The notes under the pieces: model-generated
Told to the model about the DNA's origin: nothing
The model's input: the letters and a program-made list of their open reading frames with translations, nothing else
Database searches by the model: none
Shown: positions 46,846-57,213 of the stretch, piece after piece
How the letters are laid out: each line of letters begins with the position of its first letter
Numbering within the stretch: position 1 is the first letter of the stretch
DNA from: Pontibacter rufus
GTDB lineage: Bacteria > Bacteroidota > Bacteroidia > Cytophagales > Hymenobacteraceae
Direction of reading: 5' to 3'
Assembly: GCF_015694705.1 (NCBI RefSeq)
Contig: NZ_JADQDR010000004.1
Coordinates: 1 to 64,000 of the forward strand
Length of the DNA stretch: 64,000 nucleotides
Program-made: the position numbers and the translations under genes

Positions 46846-48318
46846 TTACCAGGATTTGCCAAACTTTACGATAAGCCCGCCTGTATTATCAAGCAGGCCG
46901 CCACGATCAACCGCTGCCATAAAGCCTACATGTAAGCCATGGGGCAAAGCCTTATTGCCTTCGATATACGTGGATAACTGCCCCACTTCTTCGAAAATGC
47001 CGTATTGGGGAGGAAATCTTGTACCTCCCAAAGAATGGCCTACAACGCTGGTGCCGTAGGTGCCATAATTCCTGGAATAAGATACTTTTGCGGTGCAGGT
47101 CCAGGCCTGTACCCTCCCCTGCATGGCCAGGTGAAAGGCTAGCAGCCGGTTGTTGATAAAGAAATCGCCGGGGGCAGATGCCAGGCCTTCCCGGGTGGAT
47201 GCTCGCGGGCTGATGAAGGGTGATCCAAGGCCCAGGCCCCTGTAAGACCAGCCTTGCGAATACATATAATTGTTATAATAATCTTCATCGCCGGATGGCA
47301 CAATCCTGGACCAGGACTCGCCTGCCTGGTTTTTGGTATACAGCACCTCGAATACCAGTTTCTGCCACTGCACCTTTTTATCAGTATGCTGCTTGTTTTC
47401 CAGGCTCAGGCCATTTAAGCCATCCAGTATATTGGCCAGGTAATACAGGGCTCCCACATCGTAGAAATTTTGCCGGTAAGCAAACAGCTTTACCTTACTA
47501 AAATCGTACGTAAGGCCTAAGTCAATAGATCCCAGCTGGTTCCCTATCTTGGAAACTTCCACTCCTCCACCCCCGTACCTTCTGCCCATCACCACGTATT
47601 GATACTCCTTCCACGGAGACAACTTAAATGCACCTTCCGGATAAATTTCATCTTCATTGCCCCAGAATACCTGGTGGCTGAACCCGGCGTACAGCTTTAA
47701 CTTCCAGTCAGGTTTGCCAAAGCGCCCGTACAGTGATTTCTGATGAAAATACGTTGTAGCCTCCTTTATTCTGCTTCTTGTTAACCCTATCGGAACTTCG
47801 CCCAGCCAGCCATGGGCAAGGTTTCCCTTAAAAGCAAAAAGGCCACCCCAGAAGGGCAGCGGGTAAAATTCGGGTATAGCCAGCTGTACCTTCGGGATAC
47901 CCAGCGCATTGCCGGAAATGGCGAAGGCGCCGGAGGAGAGGGTTGTGTCTACCAGGCCCATGATATCCTTTGTGCGGCCCGCCTTCAGTTCAAATATGCC
48001 GGCGCGCACTTTCCCGTAGGCTTCAATCAGCAGCAGATCAGATTCCTTTCCTGCATTTGCCCTTCCCCCGAAGCCGGCGCCCCAGTCCACCAGGTGCGTT
48101 CTGGTGCTGTCGTAATCCCGGTGTGCCCGTCCGATAAGGCTGAGTGAGGCGCCCGGCGAGGGCACACTGCCGTGGCGGTTGGATCTAAGCCAGAAGGTCA
48201 CCCGATCAGCGGAGGCAACTCCAGCCTGGGCTTCTATCCCATAATGCAGGTTGCCTGTCTGGGCGTACCCGCTGAGGCAAAAGAGGAACAGGAAAAGTGT
48301 GATGTATAATTTCAGCAT
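46846..48318 (-). CDS. Capsule assembly Wzi family outer-membrane protein
   Basis: A 490-residue protein with a signal peptide ending SGYAQ. It opens the mature part with YGIEAQAGVASADRVTFWLRSNRHG and is rich in alternating aromatic/polar strands, as expected for the 18-stranded Wzi barrel. Wzi-like proteins bind polysaccharide at the cell surface and help capsule assembly. It is on the strand opposite the polysaccharide locus and convergent with DUF4184, so it is regulated separately. Confidence 0.8.
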   Translation of the reverse strand: MLKLYITLFLFLFCLSGYAQTGNLHYGIEAQAGVASADRVTFWLRSNRHGSVPSPGASLSLIGRAHRDYDSTRTHLVDWGAGFGGRANAGKESDLLLIEAYGKVRAGIFELKAGRTKDIMGLVDTTLSSGAFAISGNALGIPKVQLAIPEFYPLPFWGGLFAFKGNLAHGWLGEVPIGLTRSRIKEATTYFHQKSLYGRFGKPDWKLKLYAGFSHQVFWGNEDEIYPEGAFKLSPWKEYQYVVMGRRYGGGGVEVSKIGNQLGSIDLGLTYDFSKVKLFAYRQNFYDVGALYYLANILDGLNGLSLENKQHTDKKVQWQKLVFEVLYTKNQAGESWSRIVPSGDEDYYNNYMYSQGWSYRGLGLGSPFISPRASTREGLASAPGDFFINNRLLAFHLAMQGRVQAWTCTAKVSYSRNYGTYGTSVVGHSLGGTRFPPQYGIFEEVGQLSTYIEGNKALPHGLHVGFMAAVDRGGLLDNTGGLIVKFGKSW

Positions 48319-49423
48319 CCTGGTTGTTCAGGTTTTATGTAAGAAGCAGCTATAGTCCGCGTCCGGGTGTGGCGTTTTCACCAACGGTTTATACTTGTGC
48401 AGCCTGCGCCAGCCGGTAAAAGCACAGGGGCCGGCGCTGTTATCCCACAGCCTGCAGGCAAATATACAACCGGCTGCCACGCCCCGGAAAGATACTAAAT
48501 TTTATACTTTAGCTACAGCTTTTTAGATGCATCCTTTGGCAGGCCGCTTACGCCCGTTTTCTGAAATGAATAATACGCCGTCTTTCAGGTTCTGCCATCC
48601 TGTAAGGGTACACCCGCACTTGTTCCGGGGCTCTGCCCGGAGGGTGCCTGCCGCCAAACAGCATCTGCTCACCTCGCGGGGCAGCCACATCCAACCACTC
48701 CTACCCCCTCCTTGTCTAAGGAGGGGTATATACTACGCCGGTGCAGCCTCACGGAAGAGCAGGTAAGCAAAGAGCTTACCTGCTCTTCCGGATTTGCAAT
48801 CCTGAAATAGCTGCTATGAGGATTTGTAATGCATTATGGTCCGAAACACGGGAATTATCCCTTTGAGGACAACTCTAAAGCGAGAGCTTCAGAGTTGCGA
48901 GTATCGCTCATAGAGGGTTTCTACAAGTGCACCAGTTAGTAAAAATGGGTTGAAAGCATCGTAAGCCTGCACGATTTAACACCCTTATGGTCACCACCAG
49001 TGGGTAGGGCCGTTTCACTCTAAAATAAAGGATTGGTGCATAGGCCAGTTTCTTCCCTGGCAGCACCTGTAGCTGGGCCTCTGCCCCAGTCGGGTTACAA
49101 ACCCGACATCATCTTAAGACACAAGTTTGAAAACTTGCGCCAGAAAAACAGAATGAAACAGCCCTGCCCTTAAGGGGACAACCTCTGCCTTTGTTAAACA
49201 ATTCTACCATTTGCAGTGACATAACTTTGCAGGTTTCGCACAACAAGGATTTGTAATCCGGAAAAGCACGTTTAGCCTGTCCCGAAGCATTTCGGGGCTA
49301 TTCCGGGATAAGCAACTTTCCCCGACAGGAAGGCTTTGCGGAGGCCGGGAGATGATTACGCCGCTGGTGAAATTATCCGGCATATCAAAACAGCCTCATA
49401 CAAAGTGGTGTGCGGGGCGGCTG
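48319..49423. other. 1.1-kb intergenic region rich in repeat fragments
   Basis: No convincing gene. It contains a CCCCTCC/GGAGGGG fragment near 48700-48732, a perfect hairpin at 48752-48790, and several short copies of GGATTTGTAATCC-like text (near 48794, 48820 and 49247). These resemble noncoding repeats spread through Bacteroidetes genomes. Confidence 0.45.
48752..48790. repeat. Perfect 17-bp hairpin without T run
   Basis: CGGAAGAGCAGGTAAGC (48752-48768) and its exact complement (48774-48790) flank AAAGA. Neither side has the T run expected of a terminator. Confidence 0.6.
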
Positions 49424-50299
49424 CTATACAAAGCACTCCCGGTAATCTTCTGCAAACTGCCTGAAAGAACGTGGCGCCCGTCCTGTAATTTGCCGCACTG
49501 TATCGGTTACTTTGCTGCTGCCTCCTGCTTTGTACATCCTGTTCAGTTCCAGTAGTGCGTCTGCCATCCATGCGGGTTGCTGCTGTTGCAGCATGGCCTG
49601 ACGCGCAGCCTCTTCGGGCACATCCACATACGCCACCTGCTTGCCTGTTACCTCGCTCAGTATATGGGCAACATCATAGTTAGACAATGCCTCGGGGCCT
49701 GTCAGTTCATAGGCCTTGCCTTCGTGGCCGCTTCCTGTCAGCACCTCCACTCCTACGGCAGCAATGTCTCTTACGTCAATATAAGCCACCCTGCCTTCTC
49801 CCAGGGGCTGGTACAGCTTGCCTTCGTTTTTTATACTTTCCGCATCGTAGTTGGCGAAATTCTGCATAAAGGCAGCGGAACGTAAAAACGTATATGGAAT
49901 GCCGCTTGCCACAATATACTGTTCAATCGCTGTATGCCAGCGGGCCATTTCTATGCCATGCTCCTCGTCTGCGCCTATGCCCGACAGCTTTACAATATGC
50001 TTTACGCCTTTTTTCTTTGCCTCGTCTACCAGCGTCCGGGACATGTCTACCTGGTATTTTGTGGAAGGCGTGATCAGAAACAATTTGTCGGCATGCGTGA
50101 AGGCGGCATGCAGCGACGCCTGGCTTTCAAAATCCATCTCTACAATTTCGACCCCCGGCAGGCGTTTCAGGTTTTCGCCTTTTATCAGAGAGTGTACCCC
50201 CGCGCGTACGCGTATATCGCCTTCCAGCATCGAGAGTTGTATGACTACCTCCCGCCCTACTGTGCCCGTGGCGCCCGTTATCAATACTGTTGTGTGCAT
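49424..50299 (-). CDS. NmrA-like NAD(P)-binding reductase (QorB-like)
   Basis: A 291-residue atypical short-chain dehydrogenase. The N-terminal motif LITGATGTVGREVVIQL is the NAD(P)-binding GxxGxxG. Also seen are LFLITPSTKYQVDMSRTLVD, HIVKLSGIGADEEHGIEMARWH and FLRSAAFMQNF, as in NmrA and QorB-type proteins. Members either reduce quinones or sense the redox state. Single gene on the minus strand. Confidence 0.8.
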   Translation of the reverse strand: MHTTVLITGATGTVGREVVIQLSMLEGDIRVRAGVHSLIKGENLKRLPGVEIVEMDFESQASLHAAFTHADKLFLITPSTKYQVDMSRTLVDEAKKKGVKHIVKLSGIGADEEHGIEMARWHTAIEQYIVASGIPYTFLRSAAFMQNFANYDAESIKNEGKLYQPLGEGRVAYIDVRDIAAVGVEVLTGSGHEGKAYELTGPEALSNYDVAHILSEVTGKQVAYVDVPEEAARQAMLQQQQPAWMADALLELNRMYKAGGSSKVTDTVRQITGRAPRSFRQFAEDYRECFV

Positions 50300-50900
50300 T
50301 GTATGTTGCTTTCTTAGGTTATAATCCTACTACGGCAAAGGTTAAGGATTTGATAAATTGCCCGCGCATAATTCAGCCGGGCTCATCCGGTTGCTTCAGG
50401 TTTACCGGGGATGTGGCAGCTGCCCGTTTATGGAGGATGATCAGCATTCCGGGCTCAATAGAAAAGTATCTGTTGGGTATAAAATTTGCCCAGCAGGTCA
50501 GGCACTGTATGATCCACATAAGGCATAGCCGGTGAAGTAACAGCGGCAAAAGTCCTCTTTTGCAGCAGGGCTGGTACATTCTCCATTTTCTTGCCGTCCT
50601 GTAAGGATCTTGTTGGCAGGTAGCAGTAACGCTTATGAAGCGGACATCAGTTTACAGGAAAGTTCTCTGGCAGCAAATGCGGAATTTATACTTGCCTTGC
50701 TAATCAAAGGTCAGACACCCGCTGGAACTTGCGCACACTGTGGGGTCTGTATTGATTTAGCTTTACAAAGCTGCCAACTGCCTCCGCTGGTGCGGGCTTG
50801 TACCTCGTACCTATACATCTGCAGAGAAAGGTACGAGCTGCAAGCTCGCACCAGCGGAAGAACCAACTCGCACCAGCAGTAGGTACAGCAGCAGTTACTC
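50300..50900. other. Intergenic region with an inverted-repeat element
   Basis: About 600 bases. The element at 50784-50857 is described separately. No gene recognised elsewhere. Confidence 0.45.
50784..50857. repeat. Compact hairpin of the GCTGGTGCG repeat family
   Basis: Two 29-base arms (50784-50812 and 50829-50857), complementary except at three positions, around a 16-base loop. The outer part matches the ends of the element at 33361-33530 and the arm at 60269-60296. Confidence 0.7.
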
Positions 50901-53900
50901 TCAATTTTTAATGCTTAACTGCGCTGCCAGCTGTTCCGCTACCTGCTGCGGGTTTTCCCAGAACTGGCGGCTGTATACCCACACATAAGGCCAGTGGCGT
51001 TGCTGCAGAAGCTGCGGCACGTCGGCATGTGTGTGGCGCACCGAAGGATGACTATAGTATAAATCGTCGTCTGTAAGCACCACGCTGAGGTACTGCTGCC
51101 CTTCTGTCCGGGTGAGGTCTGCGAAGGGCACTTCCTGTTGCAGCGCCGGCACCTGCTGCTGCAGGCGCTCCTTTAGCAGGGGCACCTGTGCGGGGCTCGG
51201 GGCATGCTTTGGGCTGTACTGGAAATACCTGCGGCTCACCTGCTGCGCATACAACAGGTATTCTTTTAACAGCTTTGGGCCGGGGTGCAGCGTGTGGTCT
51301 ACCTGCAACTGGTCTGCCCGGATGCTGCTGACCACAAACACATGCTGCCTGGCGCGCGTAATGGCCACGTTCAGGCGGTTTTCGCCACCGGCCTGGTTCA
51401 GGCTGCCGAACTGCATGGACATGCGCCCCTGCCCGTCCGGTGCGTAGCCCACCGACAGGATAATCACCTCCTTTTCGTCGCCCTGTATGTTCTCGATGTT
51501 TTTGACCAGCACCGATGGCGGAACCGTTACGCCCTGCTGCCGGGCAGCTTCCTCCAGCAAATCCTGTATGAGCATCTGCTGAGTATAGTTAAAAGTGATA
51601 ACGCCGATTTCCTCTTTGCCTTCCTCCAGTAGTTTCAGCACCATACTTACCACGCGCTCCGCCTCAGGCGTGTTGGCATTGTCCTGCCAGAGGCCGTGCA
51701 CTTTGATAAACTGGATGGCCGGCTTGCGGGAGTTGGCGTCCTGCAGTTCGGGTATCAGCTCCAGCTTGTGGCCGTAAAAATGACGGTTCGAGAAATCGAT
51801 AAGCTCGGGATAGCGGCTGCGGTAGTGCTGCGTGAGCATGGTTTGCGGCAGGTATAGGCTGCACAGCTGCAGCAGCGATTCCGCCGACAGCTCCTCGGTT
51901 TCCTCTTCGTCGGCAGCGCTCCAGCGGGTGCGGTACAAATCCGAGGGTTTGAGCTGCTGCTGGTCGCCGGCCACTACTACCTGTTTGCCGCGCAGCATGG
52001 CCGGAATACCAGTTTCAGCATAACACTGCGAAGCCTCATCAAAAATCACCAAATCAAAGCAGCTCTCCAAAGGAAACACTGCCGATACGGTTTCGGGCGA
52101 AGCCAGCCAGCAGGGCACCAGATCCAGAATCTCTTCTGAAAACAGGAAAAACAGCTTGCGGATGGGATACAGGCTCCGCTTTTTGCTGACCTGCGCCTGC
52201 AAACGGCGGTACGTTACCACATTGCCCAGCCGGTTTTTTTCGATGTTTTTATAGGTTTGCTCCCGCAACTGCGACAGCACCATTTCCTGGCTCAGCTGCT
52301 GTTTTTGCTGTAACAGGTTTTGCAGCTCCGCCTCTGCTGCCGCCAGTCCGCCATTGGAAGGCAGGCGCAATGCCGGGTGTTGCGCCTCCAGCTCGTGCAG
52401 CCAGGCCAGGTACAGGCTGTTCAGAAACAGCTTTTCCGCGTCTTCTGCCGAAGCCGTATGCTGGGCCACCAGTTGCAGTATAATTTCCCGCTCCGCCTCC
52501 AGGAAAGAAGCAAAAAGCGTATCGTAAGCCACCAGCGTCTCAAAGTGCTGCGGCAGCGTTTGTAGCAGCCTCTCGCCCTGCTGCTTTTCCGTAATCAGGC
52601 GCTTTACCTGGGCCTCGGGCAGCCACAGCAGCCATATTTTATACTTGTGCTGAATTTGCTCAATGGCTTCGCTGAGCAGTGCCAGGTGTTCGGGCAGCTT
52701 CACTGATTGCAGGTGCTTTTGCTGCAGCACTTTGCTGCGACACAGCTCTTGCAACAATTGTTGCGCCGTAATTGCCTGCTCTGCCGCTTCCAGCTTCCGG
52801 ATTACTGTCTCCCGGGTGTCGGAGAATCGTATATTTTGTTTTGTGGCAGCATTGATGTGCTGCATCAGCTCTGCCACCTGCTGTCTTAGTTCCAGGCGCT
52901 GCCGCAGGTTGGTTACGTTTTCTTCGTCCAGCTCCCAATTGTAACTTGCCAGCGCCTGTTTTAATACTTTTTTCTCCGGCGAGAACAGCCACTTTATACT
53001 TCCCAGCAGCTCTTTGCGCTGTTGCTCAAAGGCATCAATCGCTTTTTTTATACCTGCTATGGCTGCGTCGGGTATGGTTGTGTCGGGGCCCAGCGTAGCC
53101 AGGTACAGCTCGCGCAGGCGCTGCACCTGTTGGCTAAGCTCCGGTGCTTCTGCCTGCTGCAGGGCCTGCACCGTTGGCAGTACATCCGGCAATGGCAGCA
53201 TCCGCTGCAGCTCCTGCAGGGCGGGCAGGGCTGCGGTATACCTGGTTAAATCATCCAGCTTAAACGTATAGCCGCTCAGCTCGCTTATACTTGTGTGCAG
53301 CTGCCGGTACTGGCCCGGAAGTTCCTGTAAGGTCTGCTCCAGTTGTTGGCGCTGCGGCCAGCCAAAGCCTTTCATGCTGCGCCGTTCGCGCCATACAAAA
53401 TCTTCCTTTTCGAACACCACGGCCTGCTGCAGATACCGGCGCAGGCGCGGCAGAAACTCGGTAACCGTATCAGCAGTGAAGTACCGGAACCCAGAGGAAA
53501 GCGGCAGGTGCGGCTCCTGCAGGCTGCAGCGCAGGTATAGCTCTTTCGGCGACCAGCCGCAGCGGCTGGCATCGAACAGCGCCTGCTTAAAGGTTTCCAG
53601 CGTTTGGGTGCAACGGTTGATGCCGCGGCCTACTTCCAGAAAAGTGCGGTCGGTGTAGATGCTGTGGAGCGCCAGGTTCTGCTTTTTATAGGCGTCGAGC
53701 TGCTCTATCTGGTGCAGCAGCTGGCCATAAATGGTTTTCTTGTCGGCATTAATATCGTGCACCAGTCCGGCAAAATCGCCCAGTCCCTTCTGTGATAGGC
53801 GCTGGTGCACTACGTCCAGCGCCGCCCGCTTCTGGCTTACGACGAGCACCTTTTTGCCGCGCGCAGTAAAATCCGATACCAGGTTGCAGATGAGCTGTGA

Positions 53901-54845
53901 TTTGCCTGTGCCAGGCGGCCCCTGCACCACCACCGACCGTCCCTGCTTCACCGTTTGTAAGACGGCTTCCTGCGAGGCATCCATGTCGAAAGCGGTGAAG
54001 GTATGCTGCGCCTGTGTGCCTGTGTTTATACTTGTTTCAGGAGTATAAAACAGGTCTTCCATCTCCTGCAGATCATCGCGCTGCAGCAGCGCATCATAGT
54101 CATTTATAAGAAAAGAAGCAGCCTGCGGAAAAATGCCGAGCACCGCCTCCTGCTCCAGGTATAGCTGCCCGGGTTTCAGCGCCTGCTCGTAGTCTGCTTT
54201 TTTATAGTCGCGGAAAGGTTTGAGTTTGTCAGCAAAGAAATCGCTGCCGGCATGTATACTTAGCTGATGGGCTTTCAGGAGCTCGTACACCTGTGTCCGG
54301 AATTCCAGGGGATGCTGCGGCAGCGTGCTCAGATCCAGTTCGATCAGTTCTTCGGTCAGCGGCGTGCCCATGTAGTGCGCGTAAGCCAGCAGAAAGCTCT
54401 GGTTGAACTGCGGCGGCTGCGAAGTATCTGGTACCAGTTCCCACACCTGCGCGGCATTCACCTGCAAGGCTACTGGGAAAAACAGCAAGGGGCAACGTAC
54501 CGCCGTTCCGTCCGAAAATTTGCCATGTACAAAGGGCCAGCCTACGTATAACTCGCGGCTGCCGCGCTCCTCAAAAATCATGTCGGCCTTGCGCCTGATG
54601 TAGCGCAGGCGGCGGCTGATGGCGGCCACCGATGCATGGCGGCTGTCGGCATAAGGGCTCAGCGCTATCTTTTTTTTGCCTGAAAGCAGCTTGTTGATAA
54701 GGGCAAAAGCCGGTTCGCTGTTTACAAAATCCAGCGATTCCACATCCAGGTGCAGCTCCCCGGACAGGCGCAGCAATACCAGGGCCCTGTTGCCGGAGCC
54801 GAGGTTCAGCAACCTGCGTCGGTAGTTTTTGAGGATGTGTTTCAT
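50901..54845 (-). CDS. DUF4011-type SF1 helicase with possible C-terminal Vsr-like nuclease
   Basis: A 1314-residue protein. The N-terminal 280 residues (YRRRLLNLGSGNRALVLLRL) resemble DUF4011. A UPF1-like SF1 helicase follows: Walker A VVVQGPPGTGKSQL near residue 310, a long helical insert, Walker B FDLVIFDEASQC, motif III VVVAGDQQQLKPSD, then QGDEKEVIILSVGY and motif VI RLNVAITRARQHVFVV. The last 100 residues (LSVVLTDDDLYYSHPSVRHT, WPYVWVYSRQFWENPQQVAE) recall the Vsr-like endonuclease tail of such proteins. Single-gene proteins of this layout have been linked to anti-phage defence, but repair functions are also possible. No adjacent modification gene is seen. Confidence 0.75.
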   Translation of the reverse strand: MKHILKNYRRRLLNLGSGNRALVLLRLSGELHLDVESLDFVNSEPAFALINKLLSGKKKIALSPYADSRHASVAAISRRLRYIRRKADMIFEERGSRELYVGWPFVHGKFSDGTAVRCPLLFFPVALQVNAAQVWELVPDTSQPPQFNQSFLLAYAHYMGTPLTEELIELDLSTLPQHPLEFRTQVYELLKAHQLSIHAGSDFFADKLKPFRDYKKADYEQALKPGQLYLEQEAVLGIFPQAASFLINDYDALLQRDDLQEMEDLFYTPETSINTGTQAQHTFTAFDMDASQEAVLQTVKQGRSVVVQGPPGTGKSQLICNLVSDFTARGKKVLVVSQKRAALDVVHQRLSQKGLGDFAGLVHDINADKKTIYGQLLHQIEQLDAYKKQNLALHSIYTDRTFLEVGRGINRCTQTLETFKQALFDASRCGWSPKELYLRCSLQEPHLPLSSGFRYFTADTVTEFLPRLRRYLQQAVVFEKEDFVWRERRSMKGFGWPQRQQLEQTLQELPGQYRQLHTSISELSGYTFKLDDLTRYTAALPALQELQRMLPLPDVLPTVQALQQAEAPELSQQVQRLRELYLATLGPDTTIPDAAIAGIKKAIDAFEQQRKELLGSIKWLFSPEKKVLKQALASYNWELDEENVTNLRQRLELRQQVAELMQHINAATKQNIRFSDTRETVIRKLEAAEQAITAQQLLQELCRSKVLQQKHLQSVKLPEHLALLSEAIEQIQHKYKIWLLWLPEAQVKRLITEKQQGERLLQTLPQHFETLVAYDTLFASFLEAEREIILQLVAQHTASAEDAEKLFLNSLYLAWLHELEAQHPALRLPSNGGLAAAEAELQNLLQQKQQLSQEMVLSQLREQTYKNIEKNRLGNVVTYRRLQAQVSKKRSLYPIRKLFFLFSEEILDLVPCWLASPETVSAVFPLESCFDLVIFDEASQCYAETGIPAMLRGKQVVVAGDQQQLKPSDLYRTRWSAADEEETEELSAESLLQLCSLYLPQTMLTQHYRSRYPELIDFSNRHFYGHKLELIPELQDANSRKPAIQFIKVHGLWQDNANTPEAERVVSMVLKLLEEGKEEIGVITFNYTQQMLIQDLLEEAARQQGVTVPPSVLVKNIENIQGDEKEVIILSVGYAPDGQGRMSMQFGSLNQAGGENRLNVAITRARQHVFVVSSIRADQLQVDHTLHPGPKLLKEYLLYAQQVSRRYFQYSPKHAPSPAQVPLLKERLQQQVPALQQEVPFADLTRTEGQQYLSVVLTDDDLYYSHPSVRHTHADVPQLLQQRHWPYVWVYSRQFWENPQQVAEQLAAQLSIKN

Positions 54846-55215
54846 GTTTAGCTGCCCTGTTAACGAAGAACTGTTAACGAAAGTCTTGCAAAAAGAAGCA
54901 AGTTAGCAGGAAATGAATTCAGTTGGAGGCCGCAGTACGGAAGAGCCCTGTATATTTCAGCAGTTATTGCGCCACTGTAGATTGATGCCCTCAGCCAACT
55001 GAAACTGAACGGCAGCCATGGTACTCCCGACCAAATACAGGATCTGTAATGACAAACATGGTTGCCAGCTACAGGACTGACATGGGTTCTCTCAGTAAAC
55101 GTTTTCCGCCTTCCTCAAAAAATAAAATAAATATATAAATAAATAGTTTCTTCATTTTATCTTCATCTTGCTAGTATAGTTTTGGCTCATAAACTATATA
55201 AAACGATTTGAACGA
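54846..55215. other. Divergent promoter region, nothing else seen
   Basis: About 370 bases between the helicase gene and the secreted repeat protein, AT-rich at the right end, where the promoter of 55216 should lie. Confidence 0.4.
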
Positions 55216-56214
55216 ATGAAAAAATTAACACTTGTAGCCGCCGCTGTGCTAAGCGCAGCCGCTACCTTCGCCCAGACAAATACTACACAGATTAACACTA
55301 AAGCGCAAACTGCCATACAGATTTCTGCCGATGGCCAGAACAGGAAGGCTAGCGCCAGCCACCATACTTCCGGGACTGCAGCTATTTCTGAAGAGGGCAC
55401 ATTTGTAAATGAGGCAGCAGTAGAAAATGCCGCACGGGCAAAAGCAAAAACTACCAAAGAGACGGCCGCGAACGTAAAGGCCAAATCAGAAAGCCAGGGC
55501 AAGGCTGTAGCGGAAGTGGCACAGCATACCACAGCAGCAGGCAGCGCGAAAGGCAAAGTGGTGGCAGAAACCGCTGCCTCCAGTGCCTCTCTCGCCGGCG
55601 AAATCGCTATCAATGCTACGGCGCTTACAACAACGGAAGTAGCCGCACCAGCCAACACGAAAGACAAACCGGTGAACCATGGCCAGGTAGTAGCAGAAGC
55701 AGCGCACAATGCAGAAGCAACCACTACTACAAAAGGCCAGTTGGTAAGTGAAGTGGCTTCTGCCAAGGGTAAACTGGCCAGCGAGATCACCGGCAGTGAA
55801 AATGCAGTGGCTCAGGTTGAAATGCCTGACCTGGACGTAGCGCCTCAACAGGAAGATGGCAAAGCAAAGGCCGGAAAAGAGAAAGCCTCAAAAAAAGCAA
55901 AGCAAAATGACAAGGACAACCATGGCCAGGTAGTATCTGAAGTAGCGCAAACAACACAGACTGATGCCACGGCGAAAGGCCAGGTAGTAAAAGAAGTAGC
56001 CACCGCTAAGCGCCAGAAAAAACCGGTGAAACTGGATAGCAACATTGCCACCGAAACCACAACCAGAGCAACAGGCGCTGCCCGGGTAGTAACTGCCGGT
56101 CGTCCTGCAAGTGCGGGCCGCCCGGCCAGAGTGCTGAAAGCTGGCGGAGCCGTTAAACCTGTAAAAGTAAACGGCAAGGTTAAAGTTGGCTCTGTTATTA
56201 AAGTTGGTAATTAA
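55216..56214 (+). CDS. Secreted Ala/Lys/Thr-rich repeat protein, unknown
   Basis: A 332-residue protein with a clear signal peptide (MKKLTLVAAAVLSAAATFAQ). The mature part has at least seven degenerate copies of a unit near [KHQ]G[QK]-x-V-x-E-V-A (GKAVAEVA, GKVVAETA, GQVVAEAA, GQLVSEVA, GKLASEIT, GQVVSEVA, GQVVKEVA), separated by Thr/Ala-rich or Lys-rich spacers. The C-terminus is basic (AGRPASAGRPARVLKAGG). No known domain was recognised. It is followed by an outer-membrane-like protein and a two-component system in the same direction. Confidence 0.7.
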   Translation: MKKLTLVAAAVLSAAATFAQTNTTQINTKAQTAIQISADGQNRKASASHHTSGTAAISEEGTFVNEAAVENAARAKAKTTKETAANVKAKSESQGKAVAEVAQHTTAAGSAKGKVVAETAASSASLAGEIAINATALTTTEVAAPANTKDKPVNHGQVVAEAAHNAEATTTTKGQLVSEVASAKGKLASEITGSENAVAQVEMPDLDVAPQQEDGKAKAGKEKASKKAKQNDKDNHGQVVSEVAQTTQTDATAKGQVVKEVATAKRQKKPVKLDSNIATETTTRATGAARVVTAGRPASAGRPARVLKAGGAVKPVKVNGKVKVGSVIKVGN

Positions 56215-56279
56215 TTCACCCTTATGCTACAAGCACAGCAGCTTTGCCCTGGCACAGGCTGCTGTGCTTAACTTCTGAC

Positions 56280-57188
56280 ATGAAATTACAACCTGCTTTA
56301 TGGATATGGCTCGGATGGATGCTGTTTGCGCCTGTCCGGACTCAGGCTGCCCCTGCCCCCCTGCGGCCGGCACTCCCCGACACCACTGCCGTCTCTGATT
56401 CAGTTACAAAAAAAGGCTGGTGGACGATAGAGCTGGAAACAGCCAATAACGCTTCGTTTTATGGGCGCAACACCGCCCAAAAGTATCCTTATGTTGCCAC
56501 CACTATCACCTACGCGCATAACTCCGGACTTTGGGCATCGGTAACAAGTTATCAGCTTTTTAACACCGAGGATTACGTTGATGAAACGGATGCTTCGGTA
56601 GGTTATAGCTTTAAAATAACACCCCGTGCTACAGGCAATATCAGCTACTCACACTTTTTCTTCAGCCAGAATACGCCGCTGGTGAAATCCGTTACCGCCA
56701 ATGCCCTAACAGCCTACACGGCTGTGGACTGGAAAATCCTCTATACTGCCGTAACCACCAGCTATGTTTTTGGTGGCAGCAGCGACTTGTTTGTGGTGTT
56801 GGACAATTCGCGCTACATTCCGCTTAACCCGCTCTGGAAAGGGAAGCGCGCCATTGGCCTGGATCCTAAAATCAGCATCACGGGCGGCACACAGGAGTTT
56901 TCGGAAACGCATACCATCACAGAGCAGAAAAAGAAAGGGATAGGTGGTGCAGTAGGCGGCGTGCTGGACCCGCTTAAGCCCGGCAACGGAGGCAGCACAA
57001 ACACCACGACTGCTACGGTGCACCGGTTTAAGGTACTTACCTATGATTTTCTGGTGCCCGTGGTGGTGGACTTAGGTAATTTTGAACTGGAGCCCTCGTG
57101 GCGTTACTCTATACCCGTAAACCTGCTGGAAGGCGATGAATCTGAAGCGCAATCTTTCTTTACCTTTAAGGCAAGCTGTACCTTTTAA
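56280..57188 (+). CDS. Putative outer-membrane beta-barrel protein
   Basis: About 302 residues when started at the ATG of MKLQPALWIWLGWMLFAPVR, which gives a signal peptide ending TQAAPAP; an in-frame upstream start exists but would spoil the signal. The mature part has alternating aromatic and polar residues (PYVATTITYAHNSGLWASVT; SVGYSFKITPRATGNISYSH) and ends in F, as barrels do. No family recognised. It lies 65 bases after the repeat protein and 25 bases before the response regulator. Confidence 0.6.
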   Translation: MKLQPALWIWLGWMLFAPVRTQAAPAPLRPALPDTTAVSDSVTKKGWWTIELETANNASFYGRNTAQKYPYVATTITYAHNSGLWASVTSYQLFNTEDYVDETDASVGYSFKITPRATGNISYSHFFFSQNTPLVKSVTANALTAYTAVDWKILYTAVTTSYVFGGSSDLFVVLDNSRYIPLNPLWKGKRAIGLDPKISITGGTQEFSETHTITEQKKKGIGGAVGGVLDPLKPGNGGSTNTTTATVHRFKVLTYDFLVPVVVDLGNFELEPSWRYSIPVNLLEGDESEAQSFFTFKASCTF

Positions 57189-57213
57189 TTTTTACACCCT
57201 TAGCATAATTTAT

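Noticed and set aside
57136..57213. Upstream extension of the response regulator
   Set aside because: It overlaps the end of the barrel gene; the receiver domain starts at MHVLIVEDE.
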